This document shows positions 53,725 to 63,966 of a stretch of 64,000 nt of DNA, piece by piece (position 1 is the first letter of the stretch; the number at the start of each line of letters is the position of its first letter). Below the pieces are notes generated by a model. The model was not told where the DNA came from. It was given only the letters and a program-made list of their open reading frames with translations, and made no database searches. The position numbers and the translations under genes were made by a program. The DNA comes from JAENVU01 sp963756815. GTDB lineage: Bacteria; Actinomycetota; Acidimicrobiia; IMCC26256; JAENVU01. The stretch is taken from NCBI GenBank assembly GCA_963756815.1, contig CAVWPR010000002.1:152035-216034 (forward strand), written 5' to 3'.

Positions 53725-54715
53725 ATGGCCGGCCGAAAAGCCGCAGCTTTGAAGGTGCTTGCTGTGCTCGCCGCGCGGCTTCTGCGCCGGCGTGGTGCGG
53801 GCCATCGATTCGGTCGAGCAGGCGCTCGACGCTCTACGGCGCCGCCGGTCTATGTGCGCCACGAGATCGTGCACAACCGCTATGTGGTGGAAAGCCTGCA
53901 GCGCCAAGGGCGCGGTGTTCGTCGAGGAACTCGACGAGATTCCCGACACCGACGCGCCGGTGATCTTCTCCGCCCACGGCGTGCCGAAATCGATCCCCGC
54001 GGAGGCCGCAGCGCCGCAACCTGTTCGCGCTCGACGCCACCTGCCCGCTGGTCACCAAGGTGCATCGCGAGGCCGAAATCCATTCAGGCGCGGCCGCGAG
54101 ATCGTGCTGATCGGCCATGCCGGCCATCCGGAAGTGGTCGGCACGCATGGGCCAGTTGCCGCGCCGGCGCGATCACGCTGGTCGAGACCGTGGAGGACGC
54201 CGAAGCGTTCCAGCCCGCGCGACGCCGGCAAGCTCGCCTATCGTGACGCAGACCACGCTGTCGGTCGACGACACCGCCGGCATCGTCGACGTGCTCAAGC
54301 GCCGCTTTCCCGGACATCGTCGGGCCGCACAAGGAGGACATCTGCTACGCCACCACCAACCGCCAGGAGGCGGTCGAAGCGCGTGGCGCCGCATGGTCGA
54401 CGCCATGATCGTGGTCGGCGCGCCGAACTCGTCGAATTCGCAGCGCCTGCAGGAGGTGGCCGAGCGCGCCGGCTGCCCGCGCGCCGTGCTGGTGCAGCGC
54501 GCCGCCGAGATCGACTGGCGCGCGTTCGACGGCATCACGACGGCTCGGCATCACCGCCGGCGCCTCGGCGCCGGAGGTGCTGGTCGAGGAGATCATCGAC
54601 GCGCTTCGCCGAGCGCTTACGCGTCGACGTCGAGACCGTCTCCGCCGCCGAGGAGAGCATGTTCTTTCCCTGCCGCCTGCGCGCCGCGGCCGCCTGCGGC
54701 CGAGCAGCCTCTTGA
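53725..54715 (+). CDS. ispH: 4-hydroxy-3-methylbut-2-enyl diphosphate reductase, heavily frameshifted
   Basis: Spliced, it reads LCSPRGFCAGVVRAIDSVEQ (first cluster Cys), the HGVPKS motif, LDATCPLVTKVHREAE (second Cys), GHAGHPEVVG (active-site His), TQTTLSVDD, EDICYATTNRQEAV (third Cys), and SSNSQRLQEVAERAG with ITAGASAPE. These hold the three Cys of the Fe-S cluster of IspH, the last enzyme of the MEP isoprenoid pathway. At least twelve insertions occur in one kilobase; each removal restores the family sequence. The neighbouring thrB-rnhA-peroxiredoxin order is the usual one in Rhizobiales. Confidence 0.88.
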
Positions 54716-54750
54716 CGGAGCCGGGCCGGCGCAGTGACCGTAGTGCCGTC

Positions 54751-55726
54751 ATGGCCGTCTACACCGACGTCTCCGCCGAGGACCTCAGCGCGTTCCTCGC
54801 CGGCTACGACATCGGCGCGCTGCTCGTCCTACAAGGGCATCGCCGAGGGCGTGGAGAATTCCAACTTCCTGGTGCACACCGGCCGCGGCAATTTCATCCT
54901 GACGCTCTACGAGAAGCGCGTCGCCGAGGCCGACCTGCCGTTCTTCCTGGCGCTGATGGAGCATCTGGCCGCGCGCGGCATCACCTGCCCGCAGCCGGTG
55001 AAGAACCGCACCGGCGAGCATGCTCGGCCGGCTGTGCCGGCCGGCCGGCGGCGATCGTCACCTTCCTCGACGGCATGTGGATGCGGCGGCCCGAGCGCCG
55101 GCCATTGCGCCGCGGTCGGCGAGGCGCTGGCGCGGCTGCATCTGGCCGGCGCCGATTTTCCGCTGAAGCGGCGCAATGCGCTGTCGGTCGACGGCTGGCG
55201 GCCGCTCTTCGAGCAGGCCGCCGAGCGCGCCGACAGCGTGCAGCCGGGCCTGCGCGCGAGCATCGAGCAGGAGCTCGACGCTCTCGAACGCGACTGGCCG
55301 CGCGACCTGCCGCGGGCGTGATCCACGCCGATCTGTTCCCCGACAACGTGTTCTTCCTCGGCGACAGGCTGTCCGGCCTGATCGACTTCTATTTCGCCTG
55401 CACCGACACGCTCGCCTACGACGTCGCGATCTGCCTCAACGCCTGGTGCTTCGAGCCGGACCATTCCTACAACGTCACCAAGGGCCGCGCGCTGCTCGCG
55501 CGCCTACGCGCGCGTGCGCGCCGCTGTCGGCCGCCGAGCTCGACGCGCTGCCGCTGCTGGCGCGCGGCGCCGCCATGCGCTTCCTGCTGACGCGGCTGGT
55601 CGACTGGCTCGACGTGCCGCGACGGGCGCGCTGGTCAAGCCGAAGGACCCGCTGGAATATTTCCGCAAGCTGCGCTTCCACCAGACGGTCGCAGAGCGTC
55701 GCGCGACTACGGCCTGCGACCGATAG
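54751..55726 (+). CDS. thrB: Homoserine kinase (choline-kinase-like type), frameshifted
   Basis: The ATG at 54751 begins AVYTDVSAEDLSAFLAGYDI. Then come GIAEGVENSNFLVHTGRGNF (nucleotide site), ILTLYEKRVAEADLPFFLAL, VIHADLFPDNVFFLGDRLSG (catalytic HxDLFxDN) and GLIDFYFACTDTLAYDVAIC (metal-binding Asp). This is the ThrB2 type used by alphaproteobacteria for threonine synthesis. Breaks near 54,830, 55,020, 55,095, 55,310, 55,505, 55,620 and 55,695 are insertions. It follows ispH directly. Confidence 0.88.
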
Positions 55727-55734
55727 GCGCACGC

Positions 55735-56206
55735 ATGACGCGAGCCGCACGTCATCATCCACACCGACGGCGCCTGCTCGGGCAATCCCGGGCCCGGGCG
55801 GCTGGGGCGCGATCCTGACCTTCGGCGAGCACGAGAAGGAGCTGAAGGGCGGCGAGCCGCACACCACCAACAACCGCATGGAGCTGATGGCGGCGATCGC
55901 GGCGCTGGAGGCGCTGAAGCGCCCGTGCACGGTCGATCTGCACACCGACAGCGAATATCTGCGCAACGGCATCATCGAGCTGGATCCACGGCTGGAAGCG
56001 CAACGGCTGGCGCACCGCCGACAAGAAGCCGGTGAAGAACGTCGATCTGTGGCAGCGGCTCGACGCGGCGCTCGCCGCGCCACGAGGTGCACTGGCACTG
56101 GGTCAAGGGCCATGCCGGCCACGCCATGAACGAGCGCGCCGACGAACTGGCGCGCGACGGCGATCATCGCCGCGCGCGCCGGCGCAAAGGGCGCGATGAA
56201 GATCCT
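55735..56206 (+). CDS. rnhA: Ribonuclease HI, frameshifted
   Basis: Reads (after removing insertions near 55,740, 55,793, 55,978, 56,080) HVIIHTDGACSGNPGPGGWG, TTNNRMELMAAIAALEAL, DLHTDSEYLRNGI, WKRNGWRTADKKPVKNVDLW and VKGHAGHAMNERADELA. The catalytic residues Asp (HTDG), Glu (RMEL), Asp (HTDS) and Asp (ERADELA) are all visible. It removes RNA from RNA-DNA hybrids. The 3' end is uncertain because it converges on the peroxiredoxin gene within about 60 bases. Confidence 0.9.
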
Positions 56207-56265
56207 CGTAGTCATTCGCGCGGACGAGGCGCGCGAAGCGCAGTGAATCGCGGATCATCGGCAAG

Positions 56266-56763
56266 CCGTCTACAGTCTGCTTCGAGCAGCGCGTCGGCGC
56301 CGGAGACGTCGGCACTTGCCGGGCGCGTCCTCGACGTTGAGCGACTTCACCACGCCGTCCTCGACCAGCATGCGAATAGCGCTTGCGAGCGCATGCCGAG
56401 GCCGCGCGCCGGAGCCGTCGAGCGTCCAGGCCGATCGCCTTGGCGAAATCGGCGTTGCCGTCGGCCAGGAACTCGATCTTGCCGTCGGCGCCGGTCGCCT
56501 TCTTCCAGGCGTCCATGACGAACACGTCGTTGACGCCGGTGACCGCGATGGTGTCGACGCCCTTGGCCTTGAAGCCGGCGGCGTTGTTCAGGAAGCTCGG
56601 CAGGTGCATGGTTGTTGCAGGTCGGCGTGAAGGCGCCGGGCACGGCGAACAGCGCCACCTTCTTGCCCTTGAACACGTCGTCGGTGGTCTTCGGCTTCGG
56701 GCCTTCCGCCGTCATGACGCGGAACGTTGCATTGGGCAGCGTGTCGCCGACCTTGATAGCCAT
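56266..56763 (-). CDS. Peroxiredoxin (Prx5/glutaredoxin-type), frameshifted
   Basis: ATG at 56763; about 161 residues. Motifs are VGDTLPNATFRVM, FKGKKVALFAVPGAFTPTCN with the peroxidatic Cys in PTC, and IAVTGVNDVFVMDAWKKATG. The C-terminus is LVEDGVVKSLNVEDAPGK. This subfamily reduces alkyl hydroperoxides using glutaredoxin or thioredoxin. The end is near 56,266 (the exact last residues depend on one indel). It faces rnhA tail to tail. Confidence 0.88.
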
Positions 56764-56832
56764 GGGTTCATCCTCTCGCATGGTTCTGGACTGATTCGTC
56801 CCGGGCGGCGCAAAATAGCGCACTCTGGCGGA

Positions 56833-57702
56833 TTAGTCGAGCCGGGCTGTGGCCTCGATCGGCCTCGTCGCCGGCGACCACCGTGAAGGTGCAGGTCGAA
56901 CGGCCCTTCGGGCTGACGCCGGGCGGCAGGCCGTCGAGCTCGAAGCCGAAGCGCTGCAAGCCCGCGGGCGCGCCGGGCGCCGGCTTCGGCAGCGGCAGCG
57001 CCCATTCCGGCGTCGGCCCTTCGACGAAGACGTCACCGGCGCGCCGGCTGGCGCCTTGAGGTCGACCGCGATCAGCGGCTTGCCGGCCGCTGTCGTGTGG
57101 ACCGCGCGGATCGCAGGCGACGCCGGCTGTCGCCGGTCGCGCCGGCTTCGGCACGCGCGCCTCGGCCGCCTGCGAGCGCGGCGTCCTGCGCGCTGTCGCC
57201 GCCGGTCGAGCGTCAAGCTCCAGCTTGGCCTTGCGCCGGCACGCACAGCTTCTCGCAGACCGCGTAGTCGAGCTTCAGCGCGCAGCGTGCACCGGCTTGC
57301 CCGCCTGCTGCGGCGCACCTGCAGCGGCAAGATCACATCGTCCTTGTAGCCGATCGAATTGCCGCCGTCTCGTCGGTATAACAGATGCGGCGCCGGATAA
57401 AGCACGCGTGGCGCTGCTCACATTCTCCGAGCCGGAAAAATCGAAGCGCGGCGGCACGCCGGAATCGCCCGGATAGCGCCAATAGGTCTTCCAGCCCGGC
57501 TGCCAGCTTGATCTCGACGCCGGCGCGCAAGGTGGCGCGCGTCCGGCTTGGCGGAGCCGGCGATCAGCCGCACCGCGGCGTCCTTGATCGCCGCCCAGGC
57601 CGAGGCGTCGTCGGCGAGCGCCGGCGCGGCGACAGCATCAGCAGCAGTCGCCAGGGCGAGCGACGCGCGCGCGCCGGATCGTGAACAGCGAATGTCTGCC
57701 AT
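56833..57702 (-). CDS. Secreted DsbD-N-like domain protein, frameshifted
   Basis: Starts at an ATG at 57702 with an Ala-rich signal region, then DDASAWAAIKDAAVRLIAGS and PGWKTYWRYPGDSGVPPRFD (FDFSGSENV). VLYPAPHLLYRRDGGNSIGY, LKLDYAVCEKLCVPAQG with its Cys pair, and EWALPLPKPAPG follow. These are hallmarks of the N-terminal DsbD domain, which passes electrons to periplasmic substrates. No DsbD membrane domain follows, so it is a stand-alone periplasmic member as in other Rhizobiales. Seven or more insertion breaks. Confidence 0.75.
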
Positions 57703-57880
57703 GCCGTCCGATCTAATCGGTAATGCGCATGCTGCGCCACTGAATTCATTGTGAGCAGGGTGAACGGATTGAGGCAGGCGCGGCGATTTTGCCACATTTG
57801 CCGGCTTGAATATGACGGGCATCGATGAACTTTCATCCACGGTCGTTTGCAAAGGCCGATCGATCGGGTAACCTTTTGCC

Positions 57881-58507
57881 ATGACGCGCAACGGCAAGCA
57901 CCGACGACCAGGACAGCCGCGCCGCGGCTATCTCGACGGCCAGATGCTGATCGCGATGCCGGCGATGAGCGACGAGCGCTTCGCGCGCAGCGTGATCTAT
58001 GTCTGCGCGCATTCGTCCGAAGGCGCGATGGGCATCGTCGTCAACCAGCCGGCGCAGCAACATCAAGTTTCCCGATCTGCTGGTGCAGCTCGAAGTGATC
58101 CCGGCGGCCGAGCGCGATCGAACTGCCGAGCCGGGCGGACGACGTCAGCGTGCTCAAGGGCGGGCCGGTGGAAACCGGGCGCGGCTTCGTGCTGCACTCG
58201 GCCGACTTCTTCATCGAGAACTCGACGCTGCCGATCGACGAGGGCATCTGCCTGACCGCGACGCTCGACATCCTCAAGGCGATCGCGCGCGGCAACGGGC
58301 CGGACAGCGCGATCCTCGCGCTCGGCTATGCCGGCTGGGCGCCGGGCCAGCTCGAGAAGCGAGATCCAGCAGAACGGCTGGCTGCATTGCGCCGCCGATC
58401 CGCGAGCTGATCTTCGGCACCGACATCGAAGCGCAAATACGAACAGCGCGCTGCGCAAGATCGGCATCGACCTCGGCATGCTGTCGAGCGAAGCCGGCCA
58501 CGCCTGA
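57881..58507 (+). CDS. YqgE/AlgH family protein (DUF179), frameshifted
   Basis: The ATG at 57881 leads to GYLDGQMLIAMPAMSDERFA, RSVIYVCAHSSEGAMGIVVN, LKGGPVETGRGFVLHS, and LILGYAGWAPGQLE-like ALGYAGWAPGQLE. These are the conserved motifs of the YqgE family (about 200 aa). Its role is unknown; it was first linked to alginate regulation in Pseudomonas. Breaks near 58,058, 58,122, 58,363 and later are insertions. Confidence 0.88.
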
Positions 58508-58559
58508 CGCTGTCAGCGCATTCCGAGCTGGCGGTGTCGCGCCATCGGCAGCGGACTGA

Positions 58560-61513
58560 CGCATCGCTCTTGCGATCGACGTTGCGCGTGCGACGCGGCC
58601 GATCAGCAGCTGCGCGCCATTCGAGCGCTCGCCGATCAGCAGCTTGCGCGCGGCCTCGGCGCGTCATCGGCTCGCCGAAGGCGAAGCCCTGCGCGTATTC
58701 GCAGCCGAGCTGGTAGAGCTCGACCGCGTCGCGAGTCGGTCTCGGCGCCTTCCGCCACCACGTCCATGCCGAGATCGTGCGCCAGCGCGATGATCGAGCG
58801 CAGGATCACCGGCCGCGTGCCCTTGCTGTTGGTGCGCACGAAGCGACTGGTCGATCTTGATGGTGTCGAACGGAAAGCGCTGCAGATAGGCAGCGAGGAA
58901 TGGCCGGTGCCGAAATCGTCGAGCGACAGGCCGGCGCCGAGCTCGCGGATGCGGGTCGAGCATCTGCGCGGCGTGCTCGGGATTTTCCATCACCAGCGAT
59001 TCGGTCGATCTCCAGCTTGAGCGTGCCGCGCGCCAGCGCCGTGCGCGCCAGCACGGTGCGCAGGTCGTGGATCAGGTCGTGGCGCAGCAACTGCCGCGAC
59101 GACACGTTGACGCTGGCGAAGACCGGCTCGCGCGCCGCGCGTCGTCGCGCTGCCAGGCGCGAGCTGGCGCGCGGTGCGCTCCAGCACGAACAGGCCGAGA
59201 TCGACGATCAGCCCGATCTCCTCGGCGATGGTGATGAATTCGGCCGGCGACAGCCGGCCCATCTTGGGATGGTCCCAGCGCGCCAGCGCCTCGAAGCCGG
59301 CGATCGCGCGGTCTTCCAGCCGCACGATCGGCTGGTAGAGGACCTTGATCTCCTCGCGCTCGATCGCGCGGCGCAGCTCCGATTCCAGCGTCAGCCGGTC
59401 GGTCTTGCGCGCGCGCATCGCCGGCTTGAACATCTCGATGCGGTCGCCGCCGATGCGCTTGGCGTGATACATCGCCAGCTCGGCGTCCTTGAGCACCTCC
59501 TCGGTGCGGTGCGGCTGGCCGTCGGCCGAGCGCAAGCCCGATCGAGGCGGTGAGGAAGATCTCGCGGTCGTTGAAGGTGATCGGCGCGCGCAGCGTGCGG
59601 CGGATGCGTCTCGGCGAAGGCGATGATGCGCGTCGGGCTCGCGTCTCCGACAGCAGGATCATGCGCGAACTGGTCGCCGGAAAGCCGCGCCAGCGTGTCC
59701 TGCGGCTTGAGCAGGCGGCCAGCCGGCGCGCGAGGGTCAGCAGGATCGAATCGCCGACCGCGATGCCGACCGAATCGTTGACCTGCTTGAAGCGGTCGAG
59801 GTCGATCACCATCACGGTGGGCTCGGATCTGCGGATCGGAGCTGGGCGAAGGCGAAGCGCCGCCTCCAGCCGGTCGAGGAACAGTTCGCGGTTCGGCAGG
59901 CCGGTGAGGTTGTCGTGCACGGCGTCGTGCAGCAGCCGCTCCTCGGCGTTCTTGAACTCGGTGACGTCGGTCAGCGTGCCGACCAGGCGCACCACCTCGC
60001 CGTCGGAGCCGACCACCGGCCGCGCCTTGAGCGCGAACCAGAGATAATGGCCGTCGGCGGCGCGCAGGCGGAAATCCTGCGTCAGCCGGCCGCGCCGCTG
60101 CTCCAGCACGCTGTCGAGCGCGGCGCGGAAGCGGTCGCGGTCGAGCGGATGCAGCACTTCGAGCCAGCGCGCCGCCGGGCCTTCCAGCGCGCCGCGCTTG
60201 AGGCCGAGCAGGTGCTCGGTCTCCGGGCTGGTGTAGACGCCTTGTCGGCGGAGACGTCCCAGTCCCAGATCATGTCGCCGGCGCCGGTCAGCGCCAGCGC
60301 GCGGCGCTCGACGTCGGAGACGATGCCGTGGGTGATGCCGCCGGCGAAGGCGTGCTGCATCACCGTGAAGCCGATCAGCATCACGATCAGCACCAGGCCG
60401 CCGAGCAGCGCCGGGCCGATGATGTCGTTGGTGACGCAGCCGGTGACGGTGAGCGCCGGCGGCGACGGTCCAGACCACCAGCAGGAGCCAGGTCGGGATC
60501 AGCAGCACCGCGCGGTCGTAGCCGTGGGTGGAGAGATAGATCACCAGGCCGAGGCCGAGCACCGCGATGCCGGCAAGCGACATGCGCGCGATGCCGGAGG
60601 CGATCGAGGGATCGAACAGCGCGACCGCCGACCAGCGCGGCCAGCGCCGACGAGCCAGGCGATGGTGATGTGCGCGTAGCGCACGTGCCAGCGCGACGAG
60701 ATTGAGATAGGCGAACAGGAACACCAGCAGCGTCGCCGCCAGGATCGCCTCGCCGCGAGGCGCGCCAGACCCGCTCGGCGCCCGCCGACATGTCGAACAC
60801 CTTGCCCCAGAAGCCGAAATCGATGCCGATATAGACCAGCACCGCCCAGCCGAGCGCGGCGGCGGCCGGGAACATCACGCTGCCCTTGACCACGAACAGG
60901 ATGGTCAGGAACAGCGCCAGCAGGCCGGCGATGCCGATGACGATGCCGTAGTAGAGCGTGAAGGAGTTGACCTTGTCCTTGTAGGCGTCCGGCTCCCACA
61001 GATAGAGCTGCGGCAGCTTGTCGGTGCGCAATTCGGCGACGTAGGTGATGACCGTGCCGGGATCGAGCGTGATGCGGAAGATGTCGGCGGTCGTGCTGTC
61101 CTGCCGCTCCGGGCGGTCGCCGGCGACGGCGTGATGGTGACGATGCGCGACAGGCCGAGATCGGGCCAGAACAGGCCGGAGCCGACCATGCGGTAATGCG
61201 GCACGACGATCAGCCGGTCGATCTGCTCGTCGCCGTAATTGGCGAGCGCGAACACCGCCCAGTTGGTGCCGAGCCCTCGCGCGCGCGCACCTCGATGCGG
61301 CGCACGATGCCGTCGGGGCCGGGCGCGGTCGACACCTGGATGCGGTCGGTATCGGTCTTGATCGTTCGATGGCGCCGGTGAGGTCGATGGCGGGCGCGTC
61401 GAGTGCGCACATTGACCGCCTCGACGGCGCGCGCCGGGCGGCGCCGCCAAGCAGGCGGCGATCAGCGAGCGCCGCGAAGCGGCTTGCGGCGCGCGCAAGA
61501 CCCGCAAAACCAC
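58560..61513 (-). CDS. Membrane GGDEF-EAL protein with 7TM and PAS domains, heavily frameshifted
   Basis: About 980 residues. The N-terminal exported region is DISM-like, with DLTGAIERSRTIKTD-type sequence and WAVFALANYGDEQIDRLIVV. Several membrane helices follow (YYGIVIGIAGLLALFLTILF, MSLAGIAVLGLGLVIYLS), then a PAS domain (GDMIWDWDVSADK, FRLRAADGHYLWFALKARPV). The GGDEF part starts HDNLTGLPNRELFLDRLEAA, with LARLSGDQFA in place of GGDEF. The EAL part has ALARWDHPKMGRLSPAEFI and DDFGTGHSSLAYLQRFPFD. It probably hydrolyses or senses cyclic di-GMP; the altered GGDEF motif suggests the first domain may be inactive, but sequence errors make this uncertain. Confidence 0.82.
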
Positions 61514-61726
61514 GACCCTCCGGCTGCCGTTCGCCAGCCCCGGACCGAGTTAAGCCTTTAGATTACGCCGATTTCGACGGCTTGACGATGGGCTCAGCGT
61601 CAAGCCGATCGCCCCGATTGCGGCGACGATGCGCAGCTTTAGCGAAGCCGGTGAGCGGATTGCCGCGATTCGGCTGCGAGGCTCGGTCGACTTCGGCTCG
61701 CCGACCCGTCGCAGTGCTGTCGGCGC

Positions 61727-62712
61727 TCACAGCGTCAGCACGATCTTGCCGATATGCGCGCTGGTCTCCATGCGGGCATGGGCGGCGGCGGCCTCGCGCA
61801 AGCGGAAAGGTCGAGTAGATCACCGGCTTGACCTTGCCGGCGGCGACCAGCGGCAGACCTTGTCCTCGATGCCGCGCGCGATCGCGCGCCTTGTCGGCGA
61901 CCGAGCGCGCGCGCAGCGTCGAGCCGGTGTGGTGCAGGCGCTTGAGCATCAGGCGCAGAAATTCGACGTCGGCCTTCGGGCCGCCCATGAACGCGATCTG
62001 CACGATGCGGCCTTCGACGCGCGGCCGCTTCGTAGTTGCGGTCGATGTAGTCGCCGCCGACCATGTCGAGGATCACATCGGCGCCCTTGCCGCCGGTCGC
62101 CTGTCTTGGTCGCGGCGACGAAGTCCTCGGTCTTGTAGTTGATGGCGACATCGGCGCCGAGCTTGCGGCAGGCCTCGCATTTCTCCGCGCGAGCCGGCGG
62201 TGGTGATGACGCGCGCGCCGAACGCCTTGGCGAGCTGGATCGCGGTGGTGCCGATGCCGGAGGTGCCGCCATGCACCAGCAGCGTCTCGCCGGCTTTCAA
62301 CGCCGCCGCGCTCGAACACGTTGTGCCAGACGGTGAAGAAGGTCTCCGGGATCGCCGCCGCCTCGACCATCGACTGAGGCCGGCAACCGGCAGCGCGTGG
62401 CTGTCATGCGCGAGGCAGTATTCGGCATAGCCGCCGCCGACCACCAGCGCCATGACCTTGTCGCCGAGTCTTCCAGCGCTTGACGCCGGGGCCGAGCGCC
62501 GCGACTTCGCCGGCGATCTCCAGGCCGGGAATGTCGGTCGCGCCGGGCGGCGGCGGATAGAGTGCCCTGGCGCTGCATGCACGTCGGGCCGGTTGACGCC
62601 GGCGGCCGCGACCTTGACCAGGATCTCGCCCGGCGCCGGGCGCGGGCACCGGACGCTGCTCCGGCACCAGCATCTCCGGCCCGCCGGGCGCCTGGATGGC
62701 GATGGCGGTCAT
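61727..62712 (-). CDS. NAD(P)H-quinone oxidoreductase (zeta-crystallin/QOR family), frameshifted
   Basis: Starts at the ATG at 62712 with TAIAIQAPGGPEMLVPEQRP. Later segments are DIPGLEIAGEVAALGPGVKR, VMALVVGGGYAEYC, and the NADP-binding fold LLVHGGTSGIGTTAIQLAKA. VILDMVGGDYIDRNYEAA and AHIGKIVLTL follow at the end. It is a medium-chain reductase without zinc ligands, consistent with quinone reduction. At least ten insertions break the frame. The gene is convergent with nothing nearby and divergent from the DUF1192 gene. Confidence 0.85.
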
Positions 62713-62854
62713 GCGTGGAGGGCAGCGCGGCCATGGCGTTCCTCGCGTTGCTTGGGAGGCAGCGGCGCTGTTTAGTCGGCACGGCCGCCGATGTGACAAC
62801 CGCGGCGCGGCTCGACCGGCTATTTTTCGCGCCGGAATGCGAGGAGGCACGACC

Positions 62855-63050
62855 ATGGCAGCAATCGACGACGACGACCGGCCGAAGAAGAAGATCACCC
62901 ACGAGATCGGGCAGGATCTGACGCTGCTCTCGGTCAAGGAACTGGCCGAGCGCATGCAGCTGCTGAAGGACGAGATCGCCCGGCTGGAGGCCGACATGGC
63001 GAGCAAGCGCGCCACGACGCTCGGCCGCCGATCAGTTCTTCAAGAAGTGA
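62855..63050 (+). CDS. DUF1192 small protein, one insertion
   Basis: The ATG at 62855 follows the ribosome site GCGAGGAGG. The frame reads DLTLLSVKELAERMQLLKDE, IARLEADMASKRAT, then, after one insertion near 63,022, AADQFFKK and a stop. The length of about 64 residues and the coiled helix match DUF1192, a small conserved alphaproteobacterial family of unknown function. It is next to rcdA in other Rhizobiales. Confidence 0.8.
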
Positions 63051-63098
63051 ATGCGCTTCGACGCATTGCCGGCCGTGCCGACGGCGTTGCGCGGCAAA

Positions 63099-63113
63099 TT
63101 AACCTCGCATTAA
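63099..63113. promoter_or_regulatory. CtrA binding box 1 (TTAA-N7-TTAA)
   Basis: Exact match: TTAA, seven bases (CCTCGCA), TTAA. This is the consensus of the alphaproteobacterial cell-cycle regulator CtrA. Confidence 0.7.
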
Positions 63114-63135
63114 CCGACAATTCGCACGGCTAATC

Positions 63136-63150
63136 TTAAGCTGTCGTTAA
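63136..63150. promoter_or_regulatory. CtrA binding box 2 (TTAA-N7-TTAA)
   Basis: Second exact match: TTAA, GCTGTCG, TTAA, 37 bp from box 1. It lies about 25-40 bases before the inferred small-RNA start, where CtrA usually replaces the -35 element. Confidence 0.7.
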
Positions 63151-63175
63151 GCTTTCTCGTTCATTACTGAAAACC

Positions 63176-63270
63176 GTCCATCTTCATGGACATTGAGTGG
63201 CTCCTGTCCACTCTGTTTGACGCCTCCCTGTTATCACCTTCGAGCCGCCGGCAACGGCGGCTCCTTTTTT
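63176..63270 (+). ncRNA. Candidate small RNA, three hairpins, ends in terminator
   Basis: Hairpin 1 is GTCCAT-CTTC-ATGGAC (63176-63191). Hairpin 2 is GAGTGG-CTCCTGT-CCACTC (63195-63213). Then comes an unpaired stretch with CCTCCC (anti-Shine-Dalgarno-like), then hairpin 3 GAGCCGCC-GGCAAC-GGCGGCTC (63242-63263) followed by TTTTTT (63265-63270). No ORF fits. The spacing from CtrA box 2 suits transcription from near 63,176. The existence of the transcript is inferred from structure. Confidence 0.6.
63242..63270 (+). terminator. Rho-independent terminator of the candidate small RNA
   Basis: Perfect 8-bp stem with a 6-base loop, closed by six T residues. It lies about 170 bases before rcdA and does not fit the end of DUF1192 (63,050) well. 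Confidence 0.85.
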
Positions 63271-63436
63271 GTTCCGTTTCGGGTCAACTGCGCGGCGGCC
63301 GCGCGTTACCAGCTTGCTCGGCAACTATGTTGCAAACTTTGCCGGCGCGCGTCTGGACAGGCGGGCCGTCCGCGCCATGCTTACCCAATCGTTTACGGGC
63401 GTTGGTGTGCTGCGTGTAGGCGTGAGGCGTAGCGTC

Positions 63437-63966
63437 ATGAACGAGAAGTCCTGCGGACGAGGCGGCAGCCGGTGTCGTTCGGCGAGAGGCTGGCCAGTTC
63501 GCAGGCGTTTGCCGATCTGTTTCGCGACGGCATGGCGCTGGTCGAGGAGACCGCGGCCTATCTCGACGGTCCCGGCCGCGCAGGAATCCAAGAAGCTCGA
63601 ACGCAGCGCCGCGCTGGCCTATGCGACCGAGAGCATGCGGCTGACCACGCGGCTGATGCAGCTCGCCTCCTGGCTGCTGCTGCATCGCGCGGTCAAGGAG
63701 GGCGAGATGTCGCTCGCCCAGGCCAACAAGGAAAAGACCAAGGTCAAGCTCGCCGCCGGCGAGCCCGGCGATCCCGACACCATCAAGCTGCTGCCGGAGC
63801 GGCTGCGCGTGCTGATCGAGCGCTCCAAGAAGCTGAACGATCAAGGTGCGCCGGCTCGACGCCAACATCCACATCGCGCCGCGGCGCCGGACAGGCCGCG
63901 TCGAGCAATCCGGTCGAGCGCCAGCTCGGGCTGCTCAAGGCGGCCTTCGGCGCGGGGAGCGCTTAA
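63437..63966 (+). CDS. rcdA: RcdA-like protein (DUF1465), frameshifted
   Basis: The ATG at 63437 starts a protein of about 175 residues, the length of Caulobacter RcdA. Spliced frames give SFGERLASSQAFADLFRDGM, ALVEETAAYLDG, LAYATESMRLTTRLMQLASW, LLLHRAVKEGEMSLAQANKE and LLPERLRVLIERSKKL. These are features of the DUF1465/RcdA family. In Caulobacter RcdA is an adaptor in ClpXP degradation of CtrA, and its gene is activated by CtrA. Breaks near 63,465, 63,583, 63,840 and 63,885 are insertions. The two CtrA boxes lie about 290-340 bases upstream. Confidence 0.82.
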
